DNA from: CAVONV01 sp963697355
Lineage (GTDB): Bacteria > Acidobacteriota > Vicinamibacteria > Marinacidobacterales > DATDRI01
Direction of reading: 5' to 3'
NCBI GenBank assembly: GCA_963697355.1
Contig: CAVONV010000009.1
Span: 1 to 64,000, forward strand
Length of the DNA: 64,000 bases
Shown here piece after piece: positions 17,894 through 27,014 of the stretch. The stretch's first letter is position 1. Every line of letters begins with the position of its first letter. The position numbers were made by a program, and so were the translations under genes. Under the pieces are notes generated by a model. It saw nothing but the letters and a program-made list of their open reading frames with translations, was not told the DNA's origin and did not search any database.

Positions 17894-18682
17894 GTGGAAT
17901 CCTCGCAGAAGATATCTGCCGTAATCATCGCCCAAAACGAAGAAGAGCTCATCGGTGCGGCTCTTGACAGCGTTTCCTGGGCCGATGAAATCGTCGTCGT
18001 GGATGGTGGGAGTTCCGACGGTACGATTCAACTCTGCAAAGACCGGGGGGCGCGTGTCCTCGAGCATGGTTTTACCTCTTTTGTAGAGCAAAAGAACTTC
18101 GCAGTTCGCCAAGCGACTCACGACTGGCTGTTGTCTCTCGATGCCGATGAGCGGGTGACCGATCAGCTGGCGCAAGAGATTCAAGCGTTGAATCGTTCTG
18201 GCTTCGTTGCTGCCGGTTATCGAATCCCGCGGATCAGCTATTACCTCGGTCGTTTCATTCGTAGTACCGCTTGGTACCCTGACCACCAGCTCCGCCTGTT
18301 TGATCGACGAAAAGCTCAGTGGGAAGGGAGGTGGGTTCACGAATCGGTTCGAGTCGACGGCGCGGTTGGAACGCTCAAAGGGGAGATCCTCCATCACTCC
18401 TACGAAAGCATCTCGGATCACGTCGAGAGGTTGAACTACTACGCAACGCTTGCGGCAAAGCAAATGTGGGAATCGGGTCGCAGGGGAGGGCTGGTACCCG
18501 CTTTGGTTTTCCCGCCGTTCGTCTTTTTGAAGAATTTCGTACTAAAAAGAGGGTTCATGGACGGAGTAGTGGGGTTGTTCATCTCCGTAATGAATTCTTT
18601 CTATGTCTTTTTGAAGTTCATGAAGTTGAGAGAATTGGATCTAAGAAAATCGCGAGAAATTCCTCGAGACAAATCACTCTAA
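17894..18682 (+). CDS. Family 2 glycosyltransferase (WaaE/KdtX-like)
   Basis: GT-A fold glycosyltransferase probably acting in lipopolysaccharide core or other envelope glycan synthesis. The nucleotide-sugar motifs are SAVIIAQNEEELIGAALDSV at the N-terminus, VVVDGGSSDGT, and the metal-binding DAD in LLSLDADERV. The segment RIPRISYYLGRFIRS...WYPDHQLRLFDRRKAQWEG is characteristic of the WaaE/KdtX group. A hydrophobic C-terminal part (LVFPPFVFLKNFVLKRGF, VGLFISVMNSFYVFLKF) suggests membrane association. GTG start at 17894. 262 residues, intact. The sugar and acceptor cannot be assigned. Confidence 0.9.
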   Translation: MESSQKISAVIIAQNEEELIGAALDSVSWADEIVVVDGGSSDGTIQLCKDRGARVLEHGFTSFVEQKNFAVRQATHDWLLSLDADERVTDQLAQEIQALNRSGFVAAGYRIPRISYYLGRFIRSTAWYPDHQLRLFDRRKAQWEGRWVHESVRVDGAVGTLKGEILHHSYESISDHVERLNYYATLAAKQMWESGRRGGLVPALVFPPFVFLKNFVLKRGFMDGVVGLFISVMNSFYVFLKFMKLRELDLRKSREIPRDKSL

Positions 18683-18801
18683 AGAAAAAAACACGTACGA
18701 TATTCTTCGTTCGTTCCGACTCGAGTTTGACAAACGAGTTCAACGCCCTTAAAGTTATAACACTTCTTGTCCAACGATGGCCTAATTTTTGGGGGGAGCA
18801 G

Positions 18802-18987
18802 ATGCAGAAATCCCACAAATCCATTCCAACGGAACACAAAATGTCTCGACGCAATGCGATCCAACGAAAGGCCCTCGAGCGACAGAAGTTAGCTCTTGTG
18901 AAACGCGCACAACAGGGTAGAGTCGTTGGTCCAGTGCCTCCGCTTCGGAGCGCCCCTCCGCCGGCACCACCAGGCAAGACTCCATAG
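18802..18987 (+). CDS. Small basic protein, unknown function (61 aa)
   Basis: An ATG 4 nt after a strong purine-rich RBS (GGGGGGAGCAG) opens a 61-residue frame. It is strongly basic with a central helix-like part (MSRRNAIQRKALERQKLALVKRA in two overlapping pieces, Arg/Lys/Gln-rich) and a Pro-rich tail (PPLRSAPPPAPPGKTP). No family is recognised. Its composition would fit a nucleic-acid-binding or ribosome-associated small protein. It stands alone between the glycosyltransferase and the convergent hydrolase, and could also be chance. Confidence 0.4.
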   Translation: MQKSHKSIPTEHKMSRRNAIQRKALERQKLALVKRAQQGRVVGPVPPLRSAPPPAPPGKTP

Positions 18988-19084
18988 AAGTTACTGCAAA
19001 ACCTCTTCGCGAAGTTTTTCCCCCTGCCAGGTCAGGAAATCGTAGACGCTGATTCAAGTAGTTTCTGTGGGATCATCCCTACGT

Positions 19085-19140
19085 CAAAATGAAATCCAGA
19101 AATCAGGAATCCAGGAACTCGGGAATAGAGGAATGAGTAG
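19085..19140. repeat. Degenerate GGAATC/GAAATC intergenic repeat
   Basis: An imperfect tandem of about 8-10 nt units (GAAATCCA, GAAATCAG, GAATCCAG, GAACTCGG, GAATAGAG, GAATGAG). A near-identical style of repeat occurs at 34.6 kb and 62.1 kb. The rest of 18988-19170 shows no gene. Confidence 0.7.
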
Positions 19141-19170
19141 AAGGACGTGTTAGTCCTTTATTCGCCTGAC

Positions 19171-20145
19171 TTAGAAACGGTTCTGGTCGAAAAAATGCAT
19201 CACTCTCTCGGCGGCCCAGAATCGTCCCGGCGCCCGAGTTTGTCCGACGAATCCGACGTGACCGCCCGTAGACGTGATCTCCAGGTTGACACAAGTCGGA
19301 ACCGCCCAACGGACAACACTTTCAACGGGGATCATGGGGTCGTCGGCCGATGAGAGAATGAGGGTGGGGCGTTCCAACGACGTGAGATGAGGCCCTGAGC
19401 TCGATTGCCTGTAGTAGTCCTCCGCGTCTTCGAATCCACTGTACGGTGCAACGACGGCATCATCGTACTCGCGGATGGTGCGACACCCTTGCGCTTGACC
19501 GGGTGCGTAGATATCTCGCAACAGCTTCTGTCTTCGGATGTAAGACGACTTGAGCTTGTTTATGAAATAGAGCTGGTAAAGACGATTGTGAGCATGGGCA
19601 AGCGCATCGGCCGCAGCGGAGAGGTCAAGTGGGGGACAGATCGCGGCAACATCTTGCACGCTCTCTGGAACGGTCTCGCAGTGCCTTGCTGAGGTTAATA
19701 GTGCGAGATTCGCTCCGAGTGAGAATCCACAGATAGAGATGTGATTCACCTCGGATGCCAACCATTCGAGAACGGCCAAGAGGTCAGTTGTCACACCCGC
19801 GTTGTAGAGGCGAGGGCAGATCTCGAGTGCGTCGCCGCATCCCCTCATGTTCATGCGCACCACGTGCCATCCGTTGCGATAGGCCCACTCCCCCGTACTC
19901 AACATGTAGGCAGAACGGTCACAACCTTCCAGTCCGTGTATCAGTAGTAACGCCGGATGCTCCCGACGTGCTTCTGACTGCCAACTCGCGCGCAACAGTA
20001 TTCGCACCTCATCAGGGGCGTCAACCACGACATCTTCAGTGGGGGCACTCCAGGTGAGTCTGGACCGCGTGAGATGGCCTGCCAGTGTTTGCCGATGGCC
20101 TCCTATGAGCCACCGGAGCGGCCGGAACGTCGGACTCGAGATCAT
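19171..20145 (-). CDS. YheT-family alpha/beta hydrolase
   Basis: Serine hydrolase of the YheT/EMB8 family. FRPLRWLIGGHRQTLAGHL matches the family opening. The oxyanion/HG region is LLLIHGLEGCDRSAYM, the nucleophile is in GFSLGANLAL (about residue 143), the acid is in SSADDPMIPVESV and the histidine is in TGGHVGFVG. The triad is complete. 324 residues, as expected. The start codon overlaps the stop of the TIGR02757 gene by 4 nt, so the two form a coupled pair. Family members are esterases of uncertain natural substrate. No signal peptide: cytoplasmic. Confidence 0.92.
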   Translation of the reverse strand: MISSPTFRPLRWLIGGHRQTLAGHLTRSRLTWSAPTEDVVVDAPDEVRILLRASWQSEARREHPALLLIHGLEGCDRSAYMLSTGEWAYRNGWHVVRMNMRGCGDALEICPRLYNAGVTTDLLAVLEWLASEVNHISICGFSLGANLALLTSARHCETVPESVQDVAAICPPLDLSAAADALAHAHNRLYQLYFINKLKSSYIRRQKLLRDIYAPGQAQGCRTIREYDDAVVAPYSGFEDAEDYYRQSSSGPHLTSLERPTLILSSADDPMIPVESVVRWAVPTCVNLEITSTGGHVGFVGQTRAPGRFWAAERVMHFFDQNRF

Positions 20146-21029
20146 TTACGACCCGTCCATCTTCTGAGCTCGCACAAGTCACAGTGCTGCTTCCGGGAAT
20201 GACGTGGGCATTTCTCGAGGATCCCCATGCGCGAAAGTGCGAAGTCGTATTTGACGGGGTCCTTCGGGTCAACTCGACCAAGAGCCCGGGTGATGTCCAG
20301 GGCCATGTTCCATCCTGCTGTCTTTCGTTGTGTCCAACCGAGGTAGATTCCGATACGGGCGATGTGCGTATCAAGTGGCATGATTAGACTTGACGGAGAA
20401 ACGAAATTCCAAAGTCCGAGGTCCAACCCGTCATTGGGACGCACCATCCACCGAAGAAAAAGATTGAGGCGTTTGCAGGCACTACCGGCCGCCGGGTCGG
20501 GGAAAAAATAACGGACACCGGCGCGCTCGGGGAGTTTTCTTGCTCGATAGAGACCCCCATGATCCAAATCCAGCACGTTGGTGGAAAACCGGGACAGTAC
20601 TGTTCTCAAGTCTGTGTCGTCATAGAGAGCATCACGAAAGAACCCCCCGGTCGAGTCCGAACGTTCAATCATTTGCCGTACGAAGAACAGAAGACATACG
20701 ACATCACGCCCCGTTATCCACCGGTGTTTGAATCCGGAGAACGAGAGGAGCGCTTCGCGGGGCTCGAGTCGTTTCACGTAAAGACTTGGAGAGTGACCCA
20801 AACGAGCGAGGACCGCCTCGACGCTCCGGTGAATCGTGGCCACATTTCCGAATGCGAGTGAGGAGGCGATGAGCCCCACGATCTCTTGATCTTCGGGATG
20901 CTGGTAGCGATGCAGGAACTGGAGAGGATCGGAAGAGAGGTAGCTCGCGTCGTAGCGTTCACGAAGGGACTCTAGCCCCGCCTTCAAAGATGCGTTACTA
21001 CTGTTTTCACCTCCAGGTCTCGTCTTCAT
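20142..21029 (-). CDS. TIGR02757 family protein (DUF2400)
   Basis: Conserved protein of unknown biochemical role, related in layout to helix-hairpin-helix base-excision proteins. Family features are LRERYDASYLSSDPLQFLHRY near the start, IVGLIASSLAFGNVATIH, KRLNLFLRWMVR, LIMPLDTHIARIGIYLGWTQRKT and the C-terminal CPRHSRKQHCDLC cysteine cluster. The ATG at 21029 (MKTRPGG) fits better than the in-frame 21059 start. 295 residues. It is upstream of and overlaps the YheT-type gene by 4 nt. No experimental function is known to me. Confidence 0.88.
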   Translation of the reverse strand: MKTRPGGENSSNASLKAGLESLRERYDASYLSSDPLQFLHRYQHPEDQEIVGLIASSLAFGNVATIHRSVEAVLARLGHSPSLYVKRLEPREALLSFSGFKHRWITGRDVVCLLFFVRQMIERSDSTGGFFRDALYDDTDLRTVLSRFSTNVLDLDHGGLYRARKLPERAGVRYFFPDPAAGSACKRLNLFLRWMVRPNDGLDLGLWNFVSPSSLIMPLDTHIARIGIYLGWTQRKTAGWNMALDITRALGRVDPKDPVKYDFALSRMGILEKCPRHSRKQHCDLCELRRWTGRK

Positions 21030-21059
21030 CGTCTCCCGATTATAGGACAAGCACGTCAA

Positions 21060-21454
21060 CGGCGCGGTAATTCGGGGACAGTCTTCGATGAATCAGAGAT
21101 TCACCCGAAACCATGAAGATGCCGAATCTTCATGTCAGCTATCGTTTTACAGAAGCGAAAACCTGATTTCTCCCGTGCCCGTTTCCGAGCCCGTTCCCCC
21201 GCCCGAGCCCGATGGGTTCCCATTGAAAACCGTTTGCATCGTATGTGCCACAGACCAGCGCTTTGGTGCAGCGTGCTGGGCACGGGCGCGGGCACGGTCT
21301 ACTGCAAGAAAAGGGACAGTCTTCCATGTCCTGGGATTCGTCCGAGACTAGGGCTTAATCTTCATATCAGGTAATTGATATTTGTCACAATACGCGCAGC
21401 AAATATTCATTACCCGTCCTTGAATTACGCGTGGTAATCTTTTCTTGGAGAGAC
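21060..21454. other. Divergent intergenic region with degenerate repeats
   Basis: About 400 bp between the divergent TIGR02757 and homocysteine methyltransferase genes, so it must hold both promoters. It has two related direct copies starting GGGACAGTCTTC (about 21075 and 21314). Between them are a degenerate CCCGTG/CCCGAG-type hexamer stretch at about 21174-21222 and GGGCACGGGCGCGGGCAC at about 21279-21296. Short open frames across it are low-complexity and not believable genes. Confidence 0.6.
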
Positions 21455-22399
21455 ATGGCGGAAGAAACTTGCATCGAACCGTTCTTGGAACAACAAGGCA
21501 TTCTCGTCCTCGACGGCGGTCTGGCAACCGAGCTGGAGTATGCCGGCTTCAATCTGGACGATTCGCTCTGGTCCGCCCGACTGCTCGAGGAAGCGCCGCA
21601 ATCGATTGCCAAGGTCCATCGAGACTACCTCGAGGCCGGTGCCGATTGCATCATCAGTGCCAGCTACCAGGCGACCCTTCAGGGATTCATGAGCCAAGGC
21701 GCCTCGGAGGCCGATGCTGAAGAACGGATCCGTAGAGCCGTCGGAATCGCCACCGACGAACGAGACTCCTTTTGGGCGGCGGCATCAAACAGAGCCGGGA
21801 GGCTGAAGCCGCTCGTCGCCGCAAGCGTCGGGCCTTACGGCGCCTACCTTGCCAATGGCGCAGAGTTCACCGGCGACTACGATCTCGATGAAAATGCACT
21901 CGTCCACTTCCATCGCCGCAGGTGGGAGATTTTGTGCGAAACCGACGCTGATCTATTGGCTTGCGAAACCATACCTTCGTTTGTGGAATCGCGCGCCCTT
22001 GCCAAGCTGCTTTCAGAGACACCCGGAGCCAATGCGTGGTTCAGCTTCAGCTGCCGCGACGGCAAACACATCAGTGACGGCACTCCGATCGTCCGGTGCG
22101 TGGAGGAGCTTGATTCAATACCAAGCGTTGTGGCGATTGGAATCAACTGTACGGCACCTACGCACATTCTCAGCCTTGTGAAGGCCGTCCGAACCGTTAC
22201 AGATAAGCCTATCGTTGTGTATCCGAACTCGGGTGAGGCATACGACGCGAAGACGAAGAGTTGGTCCGGGCCCGCGCTTCCCGACGAGCTCGCTGACGCG
22301 AGCCGCGGATGGTATGAAGCGGGTGCCCACTTACTGGGTGGCTGTTGCCGAACCCGGCCGGAGCATATCCGACGGATTCGTCTGGAGCTTTGTCATTGA
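21455..22399 (+). CDS. mmuM: Homocysteine S-methyltransferase
   Basis: Zn-dependent methyltransferase that uses S-methylmethionine (or SAM) to methylate homocysteine to methionine. LVLDGGLATELEYAGFNLDDSLWSA is the family opening, followed by HRDYLEAGADCIISASYQAT. Zinc ligands are the Cys in GINCTAP and the Cys pair in LLGGCCRTRPEHI. VVYPNSGEAYDA is also conserved. The ATG at 21455 follows GGAGAGAC. 314 residues, the size of the stand-alone MmuM/Hmt proteins and not of MetH. Convergent with the S1-domain gene. Confidence 0.92.
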   Translation: MAEETCIEPFLEQQGILVLDGGLATELEYAGFNLDDSLWSARLLEEAPQSIAKVHRDYLEAGADCIISASYQATLQGFMSQGASEADAEERIRRAVGIATDERDSFWAAASNRAGRLKPLVAASVGPYGAYLANGAEFTGDYDLDENALVHFHRRRWEILCETDADLLACETIPSFVESRALAKLLSETPGANAWFSFSCRDGKHISDGTPIVRCVEELDSIPSVVAIGINCTAPTHILSLVKAVRTVTDKPIVVYPNSGEAYDAKTKSWSGPALPDELADASRGWYEAGAHLLGGCCRTRPEHIRRIRLELCH

Positions 22400-22413
22400 G
22401 GTGACATCTGCTG

Positions 22414-23924
22414 TCATGACTCGGTTTCACCTTCTGGCCGCTCAATCGCAGAACGGAGTGTGTCAGCGAGAGATCCGAATCCTTCACTTTGCGCCTGGTC
22501 CTGGCGCTCTGCGTACTCGCGGACCTCGCTCTTCTCCTTGGCGTCCAGGATTGCTTTACGACTCAGTCGGATCCGGTGGCCTGAGTCGTCGACCTCGAGG
22601 ACCATCACTTCCACGTCACTCCCGATGGGAAACATTTTCTTGAGGTCGCCCTCTTTTTCCACTCCCGTCTCTTCGAGTGGGATGAGGCCGGTGCTTCCAG
22701 CCTTGAGGAAGACGAAGACGCCGTAGCTCTCGTGCCGCTGGACCTTGCCGATGAGGCGGATCCCCGGCGTGATCTCCAACCGCCCGCTCGCCTCCACGGC
22801 GGCGGGTTCTTCGGCGGACTCGCCAGCATGCGCATTCTGCGCCCTTACGGAACCTTCCTCGACGACCGCAACACCAATCCTTTTTCGTTCGAGGTCGATG
22901 CTCAGGATTTCGACCGCCACCTGGGCACCAGGTGGCAGCCAAAGCCTTCCACCCATCTGTCTTCCCCGTGGGGGGGAAGGTAGACAGGTGCGCCAATCCC
23001 TCGATCCCCGGCGCCAGTTCGACAAAGGCGCCGAAGTCGGCAACGCGAGTCACTTGACCGACCAGCACCTGGCCGACCTGGTACGTCTCGCTCCACCGTC
23101 GACCAAGGATCGGCTTGTAGCTGCTTCAGTCCGAGCGAGATCCTTCCTTTGTCTTCGTCCACGCGTAGTACTTTGACTGTGATCTCGTCGTCGGGCTGGA
23201 CCACTTTGGTGGGATCCAACACGCGGGACCAGCCCATCTCCGAGACGTGGAGCAGACCCTGGACTCCTCCGCCGAGGTCGACGAAGGCGCCGTAGTCGAG
23301 CACCGACACGACGCGTCCCGGAAGGACGGCGTCGGGAACGATGAGTTGCCGAATCTCCTCCGCCCGTTCCCGCTCCTCTTCCTTCAAGAGCGCGCGCCGA
23401 GAGACGACTAGATCCTTGCCGTCCCGTTTGTACTCGATGACTCGAAAGCTGTAGACCTGTCCTTCATGGATCGAGGGGTCCTCGGTAAAACGAGTGTCGA
23501 TCTGGGAAATGGGACAGAAGGCACGCTGCCCGGCGATTCGAACCTCGTACCCTCCTTTGATCGCCTTCTCGACACGCCCCTCGACCGGAAGTCCAGATTG
23601 GAAGGCTTCGTACAGTGACTCCAGCGTCGCGGCATGCCGGGCCAGTTTGTGGGAAAGCTTCAGACCTCCAGCGGTCGAGACAACGACGGCCTTCACGGTG
23701 TCGCCGACCTGCACCTGGACCGCGCCGTCCGGATCGGTCAGCTCCTCGAGCTCGATCGTCGCCTCGCCCTTTCCGCCGACGTCGACGAAGGCAACGTCCG
23801 ATCCCAGAGCCACGATCTTCCCTTCGACCGATTGGCCTTCTTGGAAGGACGTCGGCTGGAGGGATTCCTCCAGCATACGGGCGAAATCCTCGTCCTCTTC
23901 GGGGGGTGGAACAGGTAAATTCAT
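22414..23924 (-). CDS. S1 RNA-binding domain protein (ribosomal protein S1-like), two frameshifts
   Basis: Five S1 (OB-fold) repeats are readable once the frame is joined: VEGKIVALGSDVAFVDVG, VEGRVEKAIKGGYEVRI, PGRVVSVLDYGAFVDLGGG, VGQVTRVADFGAFVELAPG and IGKVQRHESYGVFVFLKAG. Two extra bases split it. One is near 23095, after DPWSTV, where the correct continuation is SETYQVGQVLVGQV. The other is in the seven-G run at 22970-22976, where dropping one base gives LAHLSTFPPRGRQMGGRLWLPPGAQ. The ATG at 23924 has GGAAGG 9 nt upstream; 23930 is also possible. Close to rpsA in design but with a short acidic N-terminus. It could be the S1 protein of the 30S subunit or a paralogue. If it is S1 it is essential, which argues for sequence error. 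Confidence 0.8.
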
Positions 23925-24118
23925 AACCATCTGCCTTCCGGCGCGCACCGATGGCGCCCTCGCGAGCCGCTGAGAGTCTCTTTCATGGCGATGAACGTAG
24001 CATAGAACCAGCGAGGAGCCAAAACAGAGCATCGTGGAATTGAGAAGGACGTGGGCGCCTTGAAGTCGATTTCAAGTCGAGGCGCCCGGGCAATCCACGG
24101 CCTACGACCGAGGGTCGA

Positions 24119-25396
24119 TCAATCTGCACTCCAAGCGACCTTGCCGCCCACGATGGTCTTCACCGCTCGGCCTTTGAGCTCCCACCCTTTGAAGGGAGTG
24201 TTCCGACTCTTGGAGAGAAATTTCTCCGGTTCGACGATGGAGGAACTCTCGAGATCCAACACCGTGATGTCAGCGTCGGCACCCACGGAAAGGGTGCCTT
24301 TGGAGAGGCCGAGGAGGCGGGCAGGCTGGGTGGATAAGAGCTCGATCAGCCGGGCCAACGAGATGACCTTGTTGCCCACGAGGCGATCCAGACACAAGGC
24401 GACGGCGGTCTCGAGACCCACGATCCCGAAGGGCGCGTGGTCGAACTCCACCATCTTCTCGTCGGCGTGATGTGGCGCATGGTCGGTGGCAATGGCGTCG
24501 ATCGTGCCGTCCGCGAGGCCCTCGATGAGGGCTTGACAATCCTCCGCCGACCGGAGTGGCGGCGCCATTTTGGTGTGCGTATCGTAGTCCTTGACGGCTT
24601 CATCTGTTAAGAAAAGATGATGCGGTGTGACTTCACAAGTGACTCGGTTGTCGCGCCGTTTGGCGTCTCGTACCGCTTCGAGGGATCCGCGTGTCGACAA
24701 GTGGGCGATGTGGAGCTTCCCTTCCGTCATCTCCACGAGGGAGATGTTGCGGCGTACCGCGATTTCTTCCGAAGCTGCGGGGATTCCCCTCAGACCCAGG
24801 ACCGTGGACCAGTGTCCTTCGTGCATGACGCCGCCGGGGTGAAGCTCCGGTGTCTCGCAGTGCTCGATGAGAGGGATATCGAAGTGGGTGGAGTACTCCA
24901 AGGCGCGGCGCATTACACGAGGGTCACTGACGGGGTGGCCGTCGTCGGAGATAGCGACGGCACCAGCATGGACGAGATCGCCGATTTCGGCGATCTCCTG
25001 GCCGGCTTGGCCTTTGGTGATGGCGCCGATGGGATAGACGTTGACGTGTCCTTTTTCTCTCGCCTGACGGAGAATCAGCTCGGTCACTGCAGCGGAATCG
25101 TTGACGGGGTTCGTGTTGGGCATGCAGGCTACACCAGTGAACCCACCCGCGGCCGCGGCTCCTGTGCCGGTCTCGATGGTCTCCTTATGCTCGAAGCCGG
25201 GCTCTCGCAAGTGAACGTGCATGTCGATAAAGCCTGGCGCAACGACCAGCCCCTTGGCGTCCAAGACTTCGGCACCCTTGGGATCGATGTCCGGCGCGAC
25301 GGACGAAATCCGACCGTCTTCGATTGAGACATCAGTTTCCGCATCAACGCCGTTGGCCGGATCTATGACGCGACCGTTCTTAATAACTAGACGCAT
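24119..25396 (-). CDS. pyrC: Dihydroorotase PyrC
   Basis: Cyclises carbamoyl-aspartate to dihydroorotate, step three of pyrimidine synthesis. Type I (amidohydrolase) form: metal-binding FIDMHVHLREPG near residues 56-67, GGFTGVACMPNTNPVND, the metal-site segment IPLIEHCET, GKLHIAHLSTRGS and the catalytic DAIATDHAPHH. 425 residues. ATG at 25396, one nt after the pyrB stop, is preferred to the in-frame 25417 start inside pyrB. Third gene of pyrR-pyrB-pyrC. Confidence 0.96.
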   Translation of the reverse strand: MRLVIKNGRVIDPANGVDAETDVSIEDGRISSVAPDIDPKGAEVLDAKGLVVAPGFIDMHVHLREPGFEHKETIETGTGAAAAGGFTGVACMPNTNPVNDSAAVTELILRQAREKGHVNVYPIGAITKGQAGQEIAEIGDLVHAGAVAISDDGHPVSDPRVMRRALEYSTHFDIPLIEHCETPELHPGGVMHEGHWSTVLGLRGIPAASEEIAVRRNISLVEMTEGKLHIAHLSTRGSLEAVRDAKRRDNRVTCEVTPHHLFLTDEAVKDYDTHTKMAPPLRSAEDCQALIEGLADGTIDAIATDHAPHHADEKMVEFDHAPFGIVGLETAVALCLDRLVGNKVISLARLIELLSTQPARLLGLSKGTLSVGADADITVLDLESSSIVEPEKFLSKSRNTPFKGWELKGRAVKTIVGGKVAWSAD

Positions 25397-25397
25397 G

Positions 25398-26327
25398 CTA
25401 TTTCTCTGAGCCTCCACCAGCTAGGAGATAAAGAACCGCCATTCGTACCGAAACCCCATGGGAGACTTGCTCCAAGATGACCGAACGAGGTCCGTCCGCG
25501 ACGGCGGAGTCGATTTCGATACCACGGTTCATGGGACCTGGGTGCATCAAGATGACATCCTTCCGAGCCAGCTCCAGTCTCTCCGCGGTCATACCAAACA
25601 ACCGAAAGTACTCGCGGGCGGAAGGGAAGAAGCCGCCTTTCATCCGCTCCATCTGTACCCGGAGCATCATCACCACATCGGCGCCCTCCACCGCCTCTTC
25701 GACGCGCTTGGCCTTTGTGACTCCAAGGCCTTCGACGGCTGGAGGAATCAGCGTGGCAGGTCCTGCGATGTGGACTTGGGCACCCATTTTGGTCAAAAGC
25801 CACGCATTCGAACGGAAGACGCGACTGTGAACGAGATCTCCGACGATAGCTACCTTGAGTCCATCCAGCTTTTGTTTGTGCTCCCGAATCGTAAACGCAT
25901 CCAGAAGAGCCTGTGTAGGATGTTCGTGCATGCCATCACCGGCGTTGACAACCGAGGCTTTCGTGTTGCGTGCCACGAAATGAGGGGCTCCGGAGGCGCC
26001 GTGTCTCATGACGAGTGTGTCGGGAGCCATGGCCTCGAGGTTGTGCACCGTGTCGAGCATGGTCTCTCCTTTGGAGAGAGCGCTGCCCGATCCGCTGAAA
26101 TTCAGTGTGTCGGCGGAGAGGCGTTTTTCTGCAATCTCGAACGAAGAACGAGTCCGGGTGCTAGGCTCGAAAAAGAGATTGACGACCGTACGGCCTCTCA
26201 ACGTGGGAACTTTCTTGATGGGCCTTGTCGCAATTTCTTTGAATGAAGTTGCGGTATCGAGAATGAGTTGGATTTCGTCCGGGGATAACTCTTCAATGCC
26301 TAGAAGGTCTTTTCGGTTGAGGTTCAT
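25398..26327 (-). CDS. pyrB: Aspartate carbamoyltransferase catalytic chain PyrB
   Basis: Joins carbamoyl phosphate and aspartate, the committed pyrimidine step. Carbamoyl-phosphate motif FFEPSTRTRSSFE near residues 52-64, then LSKGETMLDT, DGMHEHPTQALLDAFTI and the aspartate-side HPGPMNRGIEID. 309 residues. No pyrI regulatory subunit is adjacent, which fits the PyrR-associated class. ATG start, 48 nt after pyrR. Confidence 0.97.
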   Translation of the reverse strand: MNLNRKDLLGIEELSPDEIQLILDTATSFKEIATRPIKKVPTLRGRTVVNLFFEPSTRTRSSFEIAEKRLSADTLNFSGSGSALSKGETMLDTVHNLEAMAPDTLVMRHGASGAPHFVARNTKASVVNAGDGMHEHPTQALLDAFTIREHKQKLDGLKVAIVGDLVHSRVFRSNAWLLTKMGAQVHIAGPATLIPPAVEGLGVTKAKRVEEAVEGADVVMMLRVQMERMKGGFFPSAREYFRLFGMTAERLELARKDVILMHPGPMNRGIEIDSAVADGPRSVILEQVSHGVSVRMAVLYLLAGGGSEK

Positions 26328-26375
26328 TTCACGAATGTGCTCCGAGGTTCTCCCTTTCTTTGATGGGCCTCAGGA

Positions 26376-26918
26376 TTATTTCTGCTCCATGAGGACCACT
26401 TCGTCTCGACCATCATTTTCGTCGAGACGAACTTCCACCATTTGTCGTTTCGTGGTCTCGACTTCCTTGCCGACGTAGTCCGCCTTGAAAGGAAGCTCAC
26501 GCCACCCCCGATCGATGAGTACCATCAGTTCGATCTTCCGCGGTCGTCCAAAGTCGATAAGCTGGTCGATGGCAGCTCGGACGGTCCTGCCGGTATACAA
26601 CACATCGTCGACGAGAACGATGCGGTGTCCATCGACGGGAAAGGGCAGAACCGTAGGACGCACGACCGGCTGGGAGGCGATATCGGTCAGGTCGTCGCGG
26701 TAGAGCGTGATATCCAGGACGCCCAACGGAAGATCTGTACCCGTGCGTGTTTGAATGAGGTTGACCAAGCGCTTTGCCAATGGAACCCCGCGGGTGCGAA
26801 TACCAACGAGGGCGAGCTCCTTTGCCCCTCCCCGTTCGAGAATCTCGTCGGTGACGCGAGTCAGGATCGTGCGGATTTCATCCGCGTCCATTAGGGTCGA
26901 GATTTGTTGGTAGTCCAT
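26376..26918 (-). CDS. pyrR: PyrR, pyrimidine regulator / uracil phosphoribosyltransferase
   Basis: PRTase-fold protein; in Firmicutes it binds pyr mRNA in response to UMP and also has weak UPRTase activity. The PRPP loop is IVLVDDVLYTGRTVRAA, with the upstream family segments GIRTRGVPLAKRL and ITLYRDDLT. ATG at 26918 (MDYQQIS) is preferred to 26948. It heads the pyrRBC unit. I see no clear pyr-type attenuator or anti-terminator fold in the 96 nt upstream, so mRNA control here is unproven. Confidence 0.94.
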   Translation of the reverse strand: MDYQQISTLMDADEIRTILTRVTDEILERGGAKELALVGIRTRGVPLAKRLVNLIQTRTGTDLPLGVLDITLYRDDLTDIASQPVVRPTVLPFPVDGHRIVLVDDVLYTGRTVRAAIDQLIDFGRPRKIELMVLIDRGWRELPFKADYVGKEVETTKRQMVEVRLDENDGRDEVVLMEQK

Positions 26919-27014
26919 GATCGGCGAGTATCGTAACACGGAGGTCAAATACCAGGTAAGGGCAGAAGAGAGGGGGGTAACTGGTTCACTCGTCTCTGGC
27001 CACTGGCCTCTGAC

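Noticed and set aside
18319..18987. 222-codon frame running from inside the glycosyltransferase gene
   Set aside because: The first two-thirds overlaps the glycosyltransferase in another frame; only the last 61 codons with their own RBS are kept.
24617..25327. 236-codon plus-strand open frame inside pyrC
   Set aside because: Antisense shadow; pyrC has all its active-site motifs.
26919..27014. PyrR-binding attenuator upstream of pyrR
   Set aside because: No clear anti-terminator/terminator pair or conserved PyrR loop was found in this short spacer.
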